Part shown: piece by piece, positions 1 to 7,019 of the stretch
Numbering within the stretch: position 1 is the stretch's first letter
Layout: each line of letters begins with the position of its first letter
Origin: Clostridiales bacterium UBA6468
GTDB lineage: Bacteria; Bacillota; Clostridia; Oscillospirales; Oscillospiraceae
DNA length: 28,307 nucleotides
Assembly: GCA_002436765.1 (NCBI GenBank)
Contig: DJNI01000079.1
Coordinates: 1 to 28,307 of the forward strand
Direction of reading: 5' to 3'
The notes under the pieces: model-generated
What the model saw: only the letters and a program-made list of their open reading frames with translations
The model's database searches: none
What the model was told of the DNA's origin: nothing
Translations under genes and position numbers: made by a program

Positions 1-45
1 AAAAATCTCTCGCTCACAGTTCTTGCCGATTTATTCAGAGCTTCC
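1..45. repeat. Right arm of a dispersed palindromic element (cut by window edge)
   Basis: The reverse complement of these 45 bases matches positions 28216-28260 at 41 of 45 positions by my alignment. It is the outer arm of a palindromic intergenic element, the rest of which lies outside the window. The arm ends 30 bases before the serS start codon, so the element occupies the serS leader or promoter region. It contains the family core (an AAAAATCTC run and its complement). Confidence 0.75.
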
Positions 46-75
46 TAAATTCCCATTCTAAGGAGAGGTAACATC

Positions 76-1407
76 ATGCTGGACATCAAAAAAATCAAGG
101 AAAATCCCGACGCCGTCAAGGCCGGTCTGCGGGCGAAGGAAGTGGACTGCGACGCCACCGTCGACCGCATTCTGGAGCTGGACGGAAAAATCCGCGCCCT
201 GAAGACCAACACCGAGACCCAGACCGCCCAGAAGAACAAGCTGGCCAAGGAAAACGGCAAGCTCTTCGGCATGAAGAAGAAGGCCGAGAAGGAAGGCAAG
301 GACGTATCCGAGCTGGACGCAACCATCGCCGCCAACAACGCCCAGTCCGTGCAGATCGCCGAGGCCATCGAGCAGGAGCTGGCCGAGCTGAAGACCCTCA
401 GCGACGAGTACCGCGTCGCCATGCTGAGCCTGCCCAACCTGCCCGACCCCGACCTGAAGCCCGGCGGAAAGGAAAACAACGAGCCCCTGCGCTACTTTGG
501 CCAGCCTCACAAGTTTGACTTCACCCCCAAGCACCATGTCGACCTGTGCGAAAATCTGGGCCTGATCGACTACGACCGGGGCGTCAAGCTGGCGGGTTCC
601 GGCTTCTGGATGTATAAGGGCATGGGCGCGCGCCTGGAATGGGCGCTGCTGAACTACTTCATCGACTGCCACATCGCCGACGGCTACGAGTTCATCCTGC
701 CGCCTCACATGCTGGAGTACCAGTGCGGCGAGACCGCCGGTCAGTTCCCCAAGTTTGCCGACGAGGTCTATAAAATCGCCAACCCCACCGACGACCGCGT
801 CCACTATATGCTGCCCACCGCGGAGGCCGCTCTGTGCTCCATCTACCGGGACGAGATCCTCACCGAAGCCGAGCTGCCCCGGAAGTTCTTTGCCTACACC
901 CCCTGCTTCCGCCGGGAAGCAGGTTCCGGCCACGCCGACGAGCGGGGCATGGTGCGCGGCCACCAGTTCAACAAGGTGGAAATGTTCCAGTTCACCCGCC
1001 CCGAGGATTCCGACGCGGCCTTTGACGAGCTGGTGCGCAAGGCCGAAAATCTGGTGAAGGGTCTGGGCTTCCACTTCCGCACCGTGAAGCTGGCCGCGGG
1101 GGACTGCTCCGCTTCCATGGCACGGACTTACGACATTGAGATTCAGATTCCCTCCATGAACGGCTACAAGGAGGTTTCCTCCGTGTCCAACGCCCGGGAT
1201 TACCAGGCGCGCCGGGGCAACATCCGTTTCCGCCGGGAGGCCACCGGCAAGCCCGAGTTCGTCCACACCCTGAACGGGTCCGGCCTCGCCACCTCCCGCA
1301 TTTTCCCCGCCATGGTGGAGCAGAACCAGAGAGCCGACGGTTCCGTCGTGGTGCCCGAGGTCCTGCGGAAATATCTGGGCGGCATTGAGGTCATTGAGAA
1401 GAAATAA
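76..1407 (+). CDS. serS: Seryl-tRNA synthetase
   Basis: Cytoplasmic class II aminoacyl-tRNA synthetase that charges tRNA-Ser (and tRNA-Sec where present) with serine. The 443-residue length is slightly above the usual 420-430. Residues about 30-105 are the charged, Lys/Glu-rich antiparallel coiled-coil arm that grips the long variable arm of tRNA-Ser. The catalytic core carries motif 2 (PCFRREAGSG followed by RGHQFNKVE) and motif 3 (HTLNGSGLATSR), both textbook SerRS motifs. The ATG at 76 is preceded by AAGGAGAGG with good spacing. mscL follows after 12 bases, so the two are probably cotranscribed. The gene runs toward the origin at 8.6 kb, i.e. head-on to replication, which is unusual for an essential gene. 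The promoter is not visible; the upstream 45 bases are repeat. Confidence 0.98.
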   Translation: MLDIKKIKENPDAVKAGLRAKEVDCDATVDRILELDGKIRALKTNTETQTAQKNKLAKENGKLFGMKKKAEKEGKDVSELDATIAANNAQSVQIAEAIEQELAELKTLSDEYRVAMLSLPNLPDPDLKPGGKENNEPLRYFGQPHKFDFTPKHHVDLCENLGLIDYDRGVKLAGSGFWMYKGMGARLEWALLNYFIDCHIADGYEFILPPHMLEYQCGETAGQFPKFADEVYKIANPTDDRVHYMLPTAEAALCSIYRDEILTEAELPRKFFAYTPCFRREAGSGHADERGMVRGHQFNKVEMFQFTRPEDSDAAFDELVRKAENLVKGLGFHFRTVKLAAGDCSASMARTYDIEIQIPSMNGYKEVSSVSNARDYQARRGNIRFRREATGKPEFVHTLNGSGLATSRIFPAMVEQNQRADGSVVVPEVLRKYLGGIEVIEKK

Positions 1408-1419
1408 GGAAGACGCGCC

Positions 1420-1881
1420 ATGAAAAATCCCGTGAAGAAGCCCTCCTGGTGGAATGAATTCGCCGCCTTCGCCATTAAGGGCAACGCCATGGCGCTGGCC
1501 GTGGGCACCATCATCGGCGCGGCGTTCTCCACCATCACCAAGAGCCTGACCGACGATATCATCATGCCCATCGTGTCCATTTTCCTGGGCGGCATCGATT
1601 TTTCGGAAATGAAGATCGTCCTGCCCCGGCTGTTCGGCGAGCCTGTGGTGGACGACGCCGGAAACGTGGTCTTAAACACCCTGAACTACGGCAGCTTCAT
1701 CTCCGCCGTGATCAACTTTCTGATCCTGGCGCTGGTGGTGTTCTTCCTTGTGAAGAGCCTGAACAAGCTGACGGAGCTGGGCAAGAAAAAGGAAGAGGCC
1801 GCCCCCGCCGAGCCGCCCAAGCCCGGCAATGAGGAAGTGCTTCTGACGGAAATCCGCGACCTGCTGAAGGAGCAGAAATAA
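1420..1881 (+). CDS. mscL: Large-conductance mechanosensitive channel MscL
   Basis: Homopentameric inner-membrane channel that opens under membrane tension and releases solutes during hypo-osmotic shock. The 153 residues show the family layout: a short amphipathic N-terminus, TM1 (about residues 15-45) containing the pore-lining pattern with GNAMALAVGTIIGAAF, a periplasmic-type loop (about 65-88), TM2 (about 90-112) and a Lys/Glu/Pro-rich cytoplasmic tail ending in a helical bundle segment (EVLLTEIRDLL). The ribosome binding site (AAGGAA) overlaps the serS stop codon region. The next gene starts 3 bases after the stop, so the three genes probably form one transcript. There is no sign of truncation. 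Confidence 0.97.
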   Translation: MKNPVKKPSWWNEFAAFAIKGNAMALAVGTIIGAAFSTITKSLTDDIIMPIVSIFLGGIDFSEMKIVLPRLFGEPVVDDAGNVVLNTLNYGSFISAVINFLILALVVFFLVKSLNKLTELGKKKEEAAPAEPPKPGNEEVLLTEIRDLLKEQK

Positions 1882-1884
1882 GCT

Positions 1885-2766
1885 ATGGAATACGCCATTG
1901 AAAATGAATATCTGATCGTCACCGTCACCACCTGGGGCGCCCAGGTGAAAAGCGTCCTGCGGAAATGCGACGACGTGGAGCATATGTGGCAGGCGGACGA
2001 AAGCGTCTGGGGCTATCACGCGCCCATTCTGTTCCCCCACACCGGAAGGGTCGTGGACGGCCTGATCGAAACCAAGGGCGAGGTGTATCAGGCGAAGCTG
2101 CACGGCTTTGCCCGGCTGATGGAGCATACCCTGGTGCGCCGGACGGAGGACACCCTTGTGCTGGAGCTGGCCAGCAATGAGGAGACCCTGCGGATGTTCC
2201 CCTACGCGTTCCGGCTGGTTTCCACCTTCACCCTGGAGGGTGACACCCTGCACCACAAGCTGACGGTGGAGAACCTGGACGACGACAGGCTGTATTTCGG
2301 CATCGGCTATCATCCCGCCTTTTCCGTTCCCTTTGACGAGGAGCATACGCTGTCGGACTACGAGCTTCGGTTCAGCAAACCGGAGTCCCCCCTCTGCATT
2401 AACTGCCAGCCGCTGGGGCTGATTCACGGGGATTTCTACACCCTGGGGAGCAATATCCGCGCCATCCCCATCACCCGGGAGCTGTTTGCCAACGACAGCC
2501 ACTGCATGGTAAATCTCCGATCCCGCAAGCTGGGGATTTACGAGAAGGGCACCGGCCGGGCTGTGGTATGCGACATTTCGGAGTTCCCCTACACGCTGCT
2601 CTGGTCGATGCCCGGCGGAGAACCTAAGTTCGTGTGCATCGAGCCGTGGCACAGCCTTCCCAGCCCGGAGGGCGGTTCCATCCGCTGGGAGGAAAAGCCC
2701 GCCGCCGCCATTCTGGACCCGGGGGAAAGCTGGAGCTGCAATCTGAGTACATCCTTCATAAGATAA
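1885..2766 (+). CDS. Aldose 1-epimerase family protein (LacX/GalM-like)
   Basis: Probable cytoplasmic mutarotase-like enzyme of the galactose mutarotase fold, acting on an aldose or sugar phosphate. The exact substrate cannot be read. At 293 residues it has the length of the LacX-type subfamily. Signature patches are FPHTGRV (residues about 51-57), HGFAR (about 73-77) and GIGYHPAF (about 141-148), the last carrying the family's conserved Gly-Tyr-His-Pro. A terminal acidic patch (MPGGEPKFVCIEPW) is also typical. The AAGGAG ribosome binding site lies inside the 3' end of mscL and the spacing is 3 bases, so translation is likely coupled. A strong terminator directly follows. Assignment to the family is confident; the specific sugar is not. 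Confidence 0.9.
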   Translation: MEYAIENEYLIVTVTTWGAQVKSVLRKCDDVEHMWQADESVWGYHAPILFPHTGRVVDGLIETKGEVYQAKLHGFARLMEHTLVRRTEDTLVLELASNEETLRMFPYAFRLVSTFTLEGDTLHHKLTVENLDDDRLYFGIGYHPAFSVPFDEEHTLSDYELRFSKPESPLCINCQPLGLIHGDFYTLGSNIRAIPITRELFANDSHCMVNLRSRKLGIYEKGTGRAVVCDISEFPYTLLWSMPGGEPKFVCIEPWHSLPSPEGGSIRWEEKPAAAILDPGESWSCNLSTSFIR

Positions 2767-2771
2767 GCGAC

Positions 2772-2798
2772 ACCCCCGCTGCTTTATGCAGCGGGGGT
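2772..2798 (+). terminator. Intrinsic terminator of serS-mscL-epimerase operon
   Basis: A perfect 11-bp GC-rich stem (ACCCCCGCTGC with its complement) around a 5-base loop TTTAT is followed by CATTTTA. It starts 5 bases after the epimerase stop codon. It could also stop the convergent HTH gene, whose stop codon lies 5 bases away, although the T-tract is weaker on that side. Confidence 0.85.
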
Positions 2799-2802
2799 CA
2801 TT

Positions 2803-3054
2803 TTATCGGGGTCTGGCTTTATAAGCGCGTCTGAGGTCGTCGTCGATCAGGGACTCGACCGGAACGTCAAACAGCTTCCCAATATTCAGCATACAAGCAG
2901 AATCCACGTCAAAGCTCCTGCCGGTCTCCCAATCCCGGATGACCTTGGGGTAAGAGCAGATGAGATTTGCCAGCTCCCAGCGGCTGTAACGGTGCCGCCT
3001 GCGGAGGAATCGCAGGTTTTTTCCGAATTGACGGTTGTTGAGTACCACGATCAT
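2803..3054 (-). CDS. XRE-family helix-turn-helix regulator (small)
   Basis: An 83-residue protein made almost entirely of one lambda-Cro/XRE-type HTH domain: FGKNLRFLRRRHRYSRWELA, then a recognition region with WETGRSF, then a hydrophobic helix (LNIGKLFDVPVESLI). It is a DNA-binding transcriptional regulator with no sensor domain, typical of regulators in accessory patches and toxin-antitoxin-like loci. It faces a 51-residue ribbon-helix-helix gene across an AT-rich spacer and has a perfect consensus promoter, so it is probably well expressed and autoregulated (inference). Its target is unknown. The start ATG at 3054 has AGGAT upstream. Confidence 0.85.
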   Translation of the reverse strand: MIVVLNNRQFGKNLRFLRRRHRYSRWELANLICSYPKVIRDWETGRSFDVDSACMLNIGKLFDVPVESLIDDDLRRAYKARPR

Positions 3055-3086
3055 AGTATCATCCTATATCAATATTACTAAGTATT

Positions 3087-3115
3087 ATTATATATTATTG
3101 AGTATGTATTGTCAA
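3087..3115 (-). promoter_or_regulatory. Consensus sigma-A promoter of the HTH gene
   Basis: Read on the minus strand: TTGACA (3110-3115), a 17-base spacer and TATAAT (3087-3092), a perfect match to consensus. An imperfect inverted repeat (about 3077-3105, half-sites like TACTAAGTATTA) overlaps the -10 box and may be an operator. The surrounding 3055-3160 is very AT-rich compared with the rest of the window. Confidence 0.85.
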
Positions 3116-3160
3116 TAACATATCCGATAAAATGCTATACTATCCTCCGGGTGATTATGT

Positions 3161-3316
3161 ATGAAGCCATTAAAGGAAAGAATCAGCATCACAATCGACA
3201 GCGACCTGCTGGAAAAGCTGCGTGAAAAGGCGGACGAGGACTGCCGTCCCTTGTCCCAGTACATCAACCTGATTCTGAGAAAGTACATGGAACAAAAAGA
3301 GAAAAAGGGAAAGTAA
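3161..3316 (+). CDS. Small ribbon-helix-helix (CopG/Arc-like) protein, 51 aa
   Basis: The translation of 51 residues begins MKPLKERISITIDSDLLEKL and ends in a Lys/Glu-rich tail. The pattern is a short beta strand (RISITID), a first helix (SDLLEKLREKADE), a turn and a second helix (PLSQYINLILRKYMEQ). This is the layout of the ribbon-helix-helix DNA-binding dimers used as antitoxins and small repressors. ATG 3161 is the only in-frame start, because a stop codon lies three codons upstream. No strong Shine-Dalgarno is visible, so initiation may be weak or nearly leaderless; a possible -10 TATACT lies at 3136-3141. A perfect terminator begins at its stop codon. No partner toxin is directly adjacent on the same strand, so a stand-alone regulator is also possible. 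Confidence 0.75.
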   Translation: MKPLKERISITIDSDLLEKLREKADEDCRPLSQYINLILRKYMEQKEKKGK

Positions 3317-3346
3317 AATCCCGCTGCTACAACGCAGCGGGATTTT
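3315..3346. terminator. Bidirectional terminator between RHH gene and DUF2442 gene
   Basis: A perfect 13-bp stem (AAAATCCCGCTGC with its complement) around the loop TACAAC, with an A-run on one side and a T-run on the other. It starts within the RHH stop codon and lies 12 bases beyond the stop of the convergent DUF2442 gene, so it can stop both transcripts. Confidence 0.9.
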
Positions 3347-3357
3347 AACATAAAATG

Positions 3358-3708
3358 TCAATGAAAAGGAACGCTGTCCACATAGCAGCTGTCCGGGCAC
3401 AAGTCTACCTTGTTGTTCCATACCTCATTGCTGTCAACATTGGGGTCAATATCCCAGCAGACGCTGTGGTCTTCGTCCAGATATACTCTGCGGAAATTGT
3501 CCCATTCCCGGAAGGGTGCAAACACGGTTCCGGCCTGAAGCAAGGGACGGGCATCGTACAGCCGAGTTTCCCCATTATCAAAGCTCAGCAGCAATGTGAA
3601 ATCATTTCTGGGAACGACTTTGGTGATACGCTTGCGCCCGGAAGCAAAATACTCTGCCATTTTCCGGTCGTATCCTTTGGACAGATAATATTCTACACTT
3701 TTCCCCAT
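3358..3708 (-). CDS. DUF2442 domain protein
   Basis: A 116-residue protein. After an N-terminal segment (residues 1-28, rich in Tyr/Lys), the region from about 29 to 112 matches the DUF2442 pattern: ITKVVPRNDFTLLLSF, a short DNGETRLYDARPLL turn, then RRVYLDEDHSVCWDID and an acidic Leu/Cys-Pro stretch near the end. DUF2442 proteins have no established biochemical role. They are small, often paired with DUF4160 proteins, and are regarded as antitoxin-like in comparative surveys. Here it is the second gene of such a pair, 29 bases after the DUF4160 gene, with AAAGGA upstream of its ATG. Function is unknown; partner interaction is inferred from the pairing. Confidence 0.8.
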   Translation of the reverse strand: MGKSVEYYLSKGYDRKMAEYFASGRKRITKVVPRNDFTLLLSFDNGETRLYDARPLLQAGTVFAPFREWDNFRRVYLDEDHSVCWDIDPNVDSNEVWNNKVDLCPDSCYVDSVPFH

Positions 3709-3737
3709 AATCTCACATCCTTTCCGCGTTATGAGGA

Positions 3738-3998
3738 TTATCTCAGCGGTTCAATTGAAAATAGTTCCTGTTTATTTACCGCCAGTTCCCAGTTTTCCAT
3801 AAGCTGATCCTGCCGGAGTGCTGCCCAGCCGAGGAGCATCTTCAACTGTTTGCTGGGGAAATTTCCTTCCAGCACATCCAGGTCGTGAATGGAAACGATT
3901 ACTTCTTCTCCGCCATAGGTTGCGTGGAAATGAGGCGGCATGTGATCTGCCCAATACATTGTTATCTTGATGCCCCGGAACATGGAAATTGTCGGCAT
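3738..3998 (-). CDS. DUF4160 domain protein
   Basis: An 86-residue protein beginning MPTISMFRGIKITMYW and containing the hallmark DHMPPHFHATYGG (about residues 18-30), followed by EEVIVSIHDLDVLEG and a C-terminal helix with LLGWAALRQDQLMENW. This is the DUF4160 signature (His-rich PPHFH motif). The open frame extends further upstream to 4112, but ATG 3998 is right: it has AAAGGAG seven bases upstream and a promoter at 4020-4048, whereas the upstream extension would begin inside a terminator stem. The DUF4160-DUF2442 order is a recurrent conserved pair of unknown function; a toxin-antitoxin role is proposed but not shown here. Confidence 0.85.
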   Translation of the reverse strand: MPTISMFRGIKITMYWADHMPPHFHATYGGEEVIVSIHDLDVLEGNFPSKQLKMLLGWAALRQDQLMENWELAVNKQELFSIEPLR

Positions 3999-4019
3999 AG
4001 AACCATCTCCTTTTTTTGT

Positions 4020-4052
4020 ATTATAGCAAGAATCAATCAAAGAATCAATCAA
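4020..4052 (-). promoter_or_regulatory. Promoter and direct-repeat operator of DUF4160-DUF2442 pair
   Basis: On the minus strand: TTGATT (4043-4048), a 17-base spacer and TATAAT (4020-4025), about 20 bases from the start codon. Two exact copies of AATCAATCAA (4031-4040 and 4043-4052, period 12 bases) cover the -35 box and spacer, as expected for an autoregulatory operator. Confidence 0.8.
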
Positions 4053-4080
4053 ATTGTGTGAACTATCATGTTGAAAAGTC

Positions 4081-4116
4081 AAAATTGCTGCCCGGCCATG
4101 GCCGGGCAGCAATTTT
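4081..4116. terminator. Terminator of guaB
   Basis: A perfect 16-bp inverted repeat (AAAATTGCTGCCCGGC with its complement) around CATG, with A and T runs at the ends. It lies 14 bases past the guaB stop codon on the minus strand. It is symmetrical, so it would also work in the plus direction, where no gene is present. Confidence 0.9.
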
Positions 4117-4130
4117 TATATGATTGTCGT

Positions 4131-5636
4131 TTACTTCACCGGAGAAGAGCTTCTCAGCGTCACGTCGTGATATCCGCCCTCGACGATGGACACGGAGGAC
4201 ACCAGCGTCAGCTTGGCGTTCTGCTGGAGGTCGGGGATGTTCGTCACGCCTACGTTGCACATGGTGGACTTGACCTTGTACAAGGATGCTTCCACGTTGT
4301 CCCGCAGGGGGCCGGCATAGGTGACGTAGGAGTCAACGCCTTCCTCAAAGCTGAGCTTGGCGGAGCCGCCCAGGTCGTAGCGCTGCCAGTTCCGGGCGCG
4401 GTTGGAGCCTTCGCCCCAGTATTCCTTCATGTACGCGCCGTTGACCATGACCTTGCTCGTGGGGCTTTCGTCGAAGCGGGCGAAGTAACGTCCCAGCATC
4501 AGGAAGTCCGCGCCCATGGCCAGTGCCAAAGTCATGTGGTAGTCGTGGACAATGCCGCCGTCGGAGCAGATGGGCACGTAGATGCCCGTCTCCTTGAAAT
4601 ACGCGTCACGGGCCGCGGCGACCTCGATCAGCGCGGTAGCCTGACCACGGCCGATGCCCTTGGTCTCCCGGGTGATACAGATGGAGCCGCCGCCGATGCC
4701 GACCTTCACAAAGTCAGCTCCGGCTTCCGCCAGGAAGCGGAATCCGTCCTTATCCACCACGTTGCCCGCGCCGATCTTCACGGTGTCGCCGTAGGTGTCC
4801 CGCACCCACTTGATGGTCTTTTCCTGCCAGCAGGTGTATCCCTCGGAGGAGTCGATCACCAGCACGTCCGCACCGGCTTCCAGCAGGGCGGGAATACGGG
4901 CGGCATAGTCCCGGGTATTGATGCCTGCGCCTACCAGATAGCGCTTCTTGCTGTCCAGCAGCTCCAGGGGATTGTCCTTGTGGGAGGAATAGTCCTTCCG
5001 GAACACGAAATGCAGCAGGTGGTCATTTTCGTCCACGATGGGCAGGCTGTTGAGCTTGTGCTCCCAGATGATGTCGTTGGCTTCCTTCAGCGTGGTGTCC
5101 GCAGGGGCGGTGACCAGCTTTTCGCGGGGGGTCATAAAGTCTCTGACCTTGTCGGTAGGATCCATACGGCTGACGCGGTAGTCGCGGCTGGTGACGATGC
5201 CCAGAAGCTTACCGTTGGCGGTGCCGTCCTGGGTGATGGCCACGGTGGAGAAGCCGTTGCGCTGCTTCAGGGCCAGCACGTCGGCGAGGGTGGCTTCCGG
5301 GGTCAGATTGGAAGCGGAGGTAACGAAACCAGCCTTATAGCCCTTTACCCGCGCCACCATGGCGGCCTGATTCTCAATGGACTGAGAACCGAAAATGAAG
5401 CTGATGCCGCCCTCCTTTGCCAGAGCGATGGCAAGGGTGTCGTTGGAGACGGACTGCATGACGGCGGACGTCAGCGGCACGTTCAGAGAAATCGCCGGTT
5501 CTTCCGCGCCCTTGCGGTACCTGACGAGGGGCGTTTTCAGGCTGACATTATTGGGAACGCAGTCTTCCGAGGTGTAGCCGGGGATCAGAAGATACTCGCT
5601 GAAGGTGTGGCTGGGTTCCGGGTAGTAATACGCCAT
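4131..5636 (-). CDS. guaB: IMP dehydrogenase (Tritrichomonas-like type)
   Basis: Oxidises IMP to XMP with NAD+, the committed step of GMP synthesis, in the cytoplasm as a tetramer. In the 501 residues, a TIM barrel is interrupted by two CBS domains at about 105-220. The catalytic loop is GIGGGSICITRETKGIGRGQ with nucleophile Cys320; the flap dyad Arg419-Tyr420 sits in NWQRYDLGG; and SDGGI (358-362) is part of the IMP phosphate site. GGGSIC replaces the usual bacterial GPGSIC, and the sequence resembles the well-studied Tritrichomonas foetus enzyme across its length as I remember it. The start has AGGAGG with good spacing. A palindromic repeat lies 33 bases upstream, in the promoter or leader. 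It is followed by its own terminator. guaB near the origin also occurs in Bacillus. Confidence 0.97.
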   Translation of the reverse strand: MAYYYPEPSHTFSEYLLIPGYTSEDCVPNNVSLKTPLVRYRKGAEEPAISLNVPLTSAVMQSVSNDTLAIALAKEGGISFIFGSQSIENQAAMVARVKGYKAGFVTSASNLTPEATLADVLALKQRNGFSTVAITQDGTANGKLLGIVTSRDYRVSRMDPTDKVRDFMTPREKLVTAPADTTLKEANDIIWEHKLNSLPIVDENDHLLHFVFRKDYSSHKDNPLELLDSKKRYLVGAGINTRDYAARIPALLEAGADVLVIDSSEGYTCWQEKTIKWVRDTYGDTVKIGAGNVVDKDGFRFLAEAGADFVKVGIGGGSICITRETKGIGRGQATALIEVAAARDAYFKETGIYVPICSDGGIVHDYHMTLALAMGADFLMLGRYFARFDESPTSKVMVNGAYMKEYWGEGSNRARNWQRYDLGGSAKLSFEEGVDSYVTYAGPLRDNVEASLYKVKSTMCNVGVTNIPDLQQNAKLTLVSSVSIVEGGYHDVTLRSSSPVK

Positions 5637-5668
5637 TGGGTATGACCTCCTATAGTAAAATAGATTGC

Positions 5669-5835
5669 TTAGGGTCTAACTGAAAACCGGAAATATGACC
5701 AACAGCAAGGGATTTTTCGCCTGATGAAGCCATTTTTCTGCGTGAATACCTTGTGTATTGCAAGGAAAAATGGTGCACAGCAGGCGAAAAAGACCCGCTG
5801 TTTGGGCGTGTTGACGGTTTTCAGATAGGCCCTAA
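5669..5835. repeat. Palindromic element copy A
   Basis: About 167 bases bounded by TTAGGG and CCCTAA. The two halves (each about 78 bases) are imperfect complements, both containing CTGAAAACCG, AACAGC, a TTTTTCGCCTG core and CCATTTTTC, and they meet at a short loop between GAATAC and GTATTG. The copy is clearly related to the element at 7112-7272. It lies between yitT and guaB, 33 bases upstream of the guaB start codon. No open reading frame or transposase is present, so it is a MITE-like or REP-like structured element rather than an insertion sequence. Confidence 0.85.
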
Positions 5836-5846
5836 ATGTATGGCTG

Positions 5847-5879
5847 CACCGCGCAATTCCTTATGGTAATTGCGCGGTG
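5847..5879 (-). terminator. Hairpin downstream of yitT, possible terminator
   Basis: A perfect 12-bp stem (CACCGCGCAATT with its complement) around a 9-base loop, 5 bases past the yitT stop codon. The trailing T-tract on the minus strand is poor, so it may stabilise or slow rather than fully terminate transcription. Confidence 0.55.
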
Positions 5880-5884
5880 TTGTC

Positions 5885-6796
5885 TTATAAGGTTTTTCTG
5901 TCCCCCGCGTCCAGAACCTCCACGACCTCCTTGCCGGAGGAGCTGAGATTCTTGAAATTGCCCAGGATCTCGCTCACGGGGTGGACGATGGCGAAGGTAT
6001 GGGGGTATTTGTGGACGATCTGACTGACCAGCGCCACCTGGGTCTTATTGACCACGCACAGAAGCACGCTGGTATCCCGGCCGGAGTACATACCCTTGGC
6101 GGGGATGAAGGTCGCGGTGTGGTGAAGCCGGTCGATCAGTTCCCTGGAAACCTCCTGGGGAAAATTGGTAATGATCTCAAAGCAGATGGCCTCCCGGCCG
6201 GACTTCATCAGCCGGTCGCCCACCGTTGTGGTCATGAAGCAATAGAGAATGCACAATATCACCGGCTCCATCTGGCAGCCGTAGACGAAATAGCTGGCGA
6301 CGGCAATGGCAGAATTGATAGAGAAGTTCATGCCGAAAAACGGCCGGTCCGGGTGGCGCTTATGGATGATGGCGGAAATAAAATCCGTACCGCCGGTATA
6401 GGCGCTGGCCTTGATGAGAACGGAATACACAAAACCGTAGATCACGCCCGCGACCATGGGGCCGAGAATTTTGCTGGTGCCGTTCTCCGTGACGTAGGCA
6501 AAGGCGGACAGATCCACCTTGTCCAGGATCAGCAGACCCAGAGAAAACGTGACCACATAGACCATACTGCGGACGGCCATAGGCTTACTGACCTCAAAAT
6601 AGCACCAGATCGCCAGAGGAATATTGACCAGCAGGCTCAGATATCCCACGCTGATGCCGGTAACGTACTGGATCATGGTACAGATACCGTTGATGCCGGA
6701 GGGGGCGAACTGGTTGGGAAACACGAACAGCTCGTAATTGACGGACGCCAGCAGCGCGATGAAGGCAATGACAAGATATGTCCAGACCTTTTTCAT
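5885..6796 (-). CDS. YitT family membrane protein (DUF2179 C-terminus)
   Basis: A 303-residue integral membrane protein. The first about 205 residues hold five or six hydrophobic segments, including a first helix (about 7-25), GYLSLLVNIPLAIW and the family patch SAYTGGTDFISAII (about 137-150). The last 90 residues form the soluble DUF2179 domain with DTSVLLCVVNKTQVALV and a terminal HPVSEILG. YitT-family proteins are common in Bacillota; their substrate is not established. It has a strong promoter (TTGACC/TAAAAT) and TAGGAG upstream of ATG 6796. It is divergent from dnaA, in the place where many Bacillota carry rpmH-rnpA. Confidence 0.92.
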   Translation of the reverse strand: MKKVWTYLVIAFIALLASVNYELFVFPNQFAPSGINGICTMIQYVTGISVGYLSLLVNIPLAIWCYFEVSKPMAVRSMVYVVTFSLGLLILDKVDLSAFAYVTENGTSKILGPMVAGVIYGFVYSVLIKASAYTGGTDFISAIIHKRHPDRPFFGMNFSINSAIAVASYFVYGCQMEPVILCILYCFMTTTVGDRLMKSGREAICFEIITNFPQEVSRELIDRLHHTATFIPAKGMYSGRDTSVLLCVVNKTQVALVSQIVHKYPHTFAIVHPVSEILGNFKNLSSSGKEVVEVLDAGDRKTL

Positions 6797-6844
6797 ACAG
6801 AACTCCTATGAATCCTACGGCCATTGCCGGGTTCTTAATTGTCG

Positions 6845-6873
6845 ATTTTAGCATAGATTTGTCCACGGGTCAA
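6845..6873 (-). promoter_or_regulatory. Promoter of yitT
   Basis: On the minus strand: TTGACC (6868-6873), a 17-base spacer and TAAAAT (6845-6850). A DnaA-box-like TTGTCCACG (6859-6867, two mismatches) lies in the spacer. Confidence 0.75.
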
Positions 6874-7019
6874 GGTATATTTAAGCAAAATTTCCCTTCC
6901 TTTGAAAACCGGATATGGGTGGATTTTCCCCTTTGGACGGCGGAGTGGAGGTATCTTCTGCATTTTCTGATTTTTTCGGTGTCCCTTTCGGAAAATGATT
7001 GTTTTTCAACAAAAAATCC

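Noticed and set aside
4031..4052. Short direct repeats as a CRISPR remnant
   Set aside because: Repeats of 10 bases with a 2-base gap have no spacer and lie over a promoter; an operator is the better reading.
3999..4112. N-terminal extension of the DUF4160 protein to 124 residues
   Set aside because: It would start inside the guaB terminator and run through the promoter and operator; ATG 3998 has the ribosome binding site.
4068..5645. 525-codon open frame antisense to guaB
   Set aside because: guaB is unmistakable on the other strand; the antisense frame begins in a terminator and its product is low-complexity.
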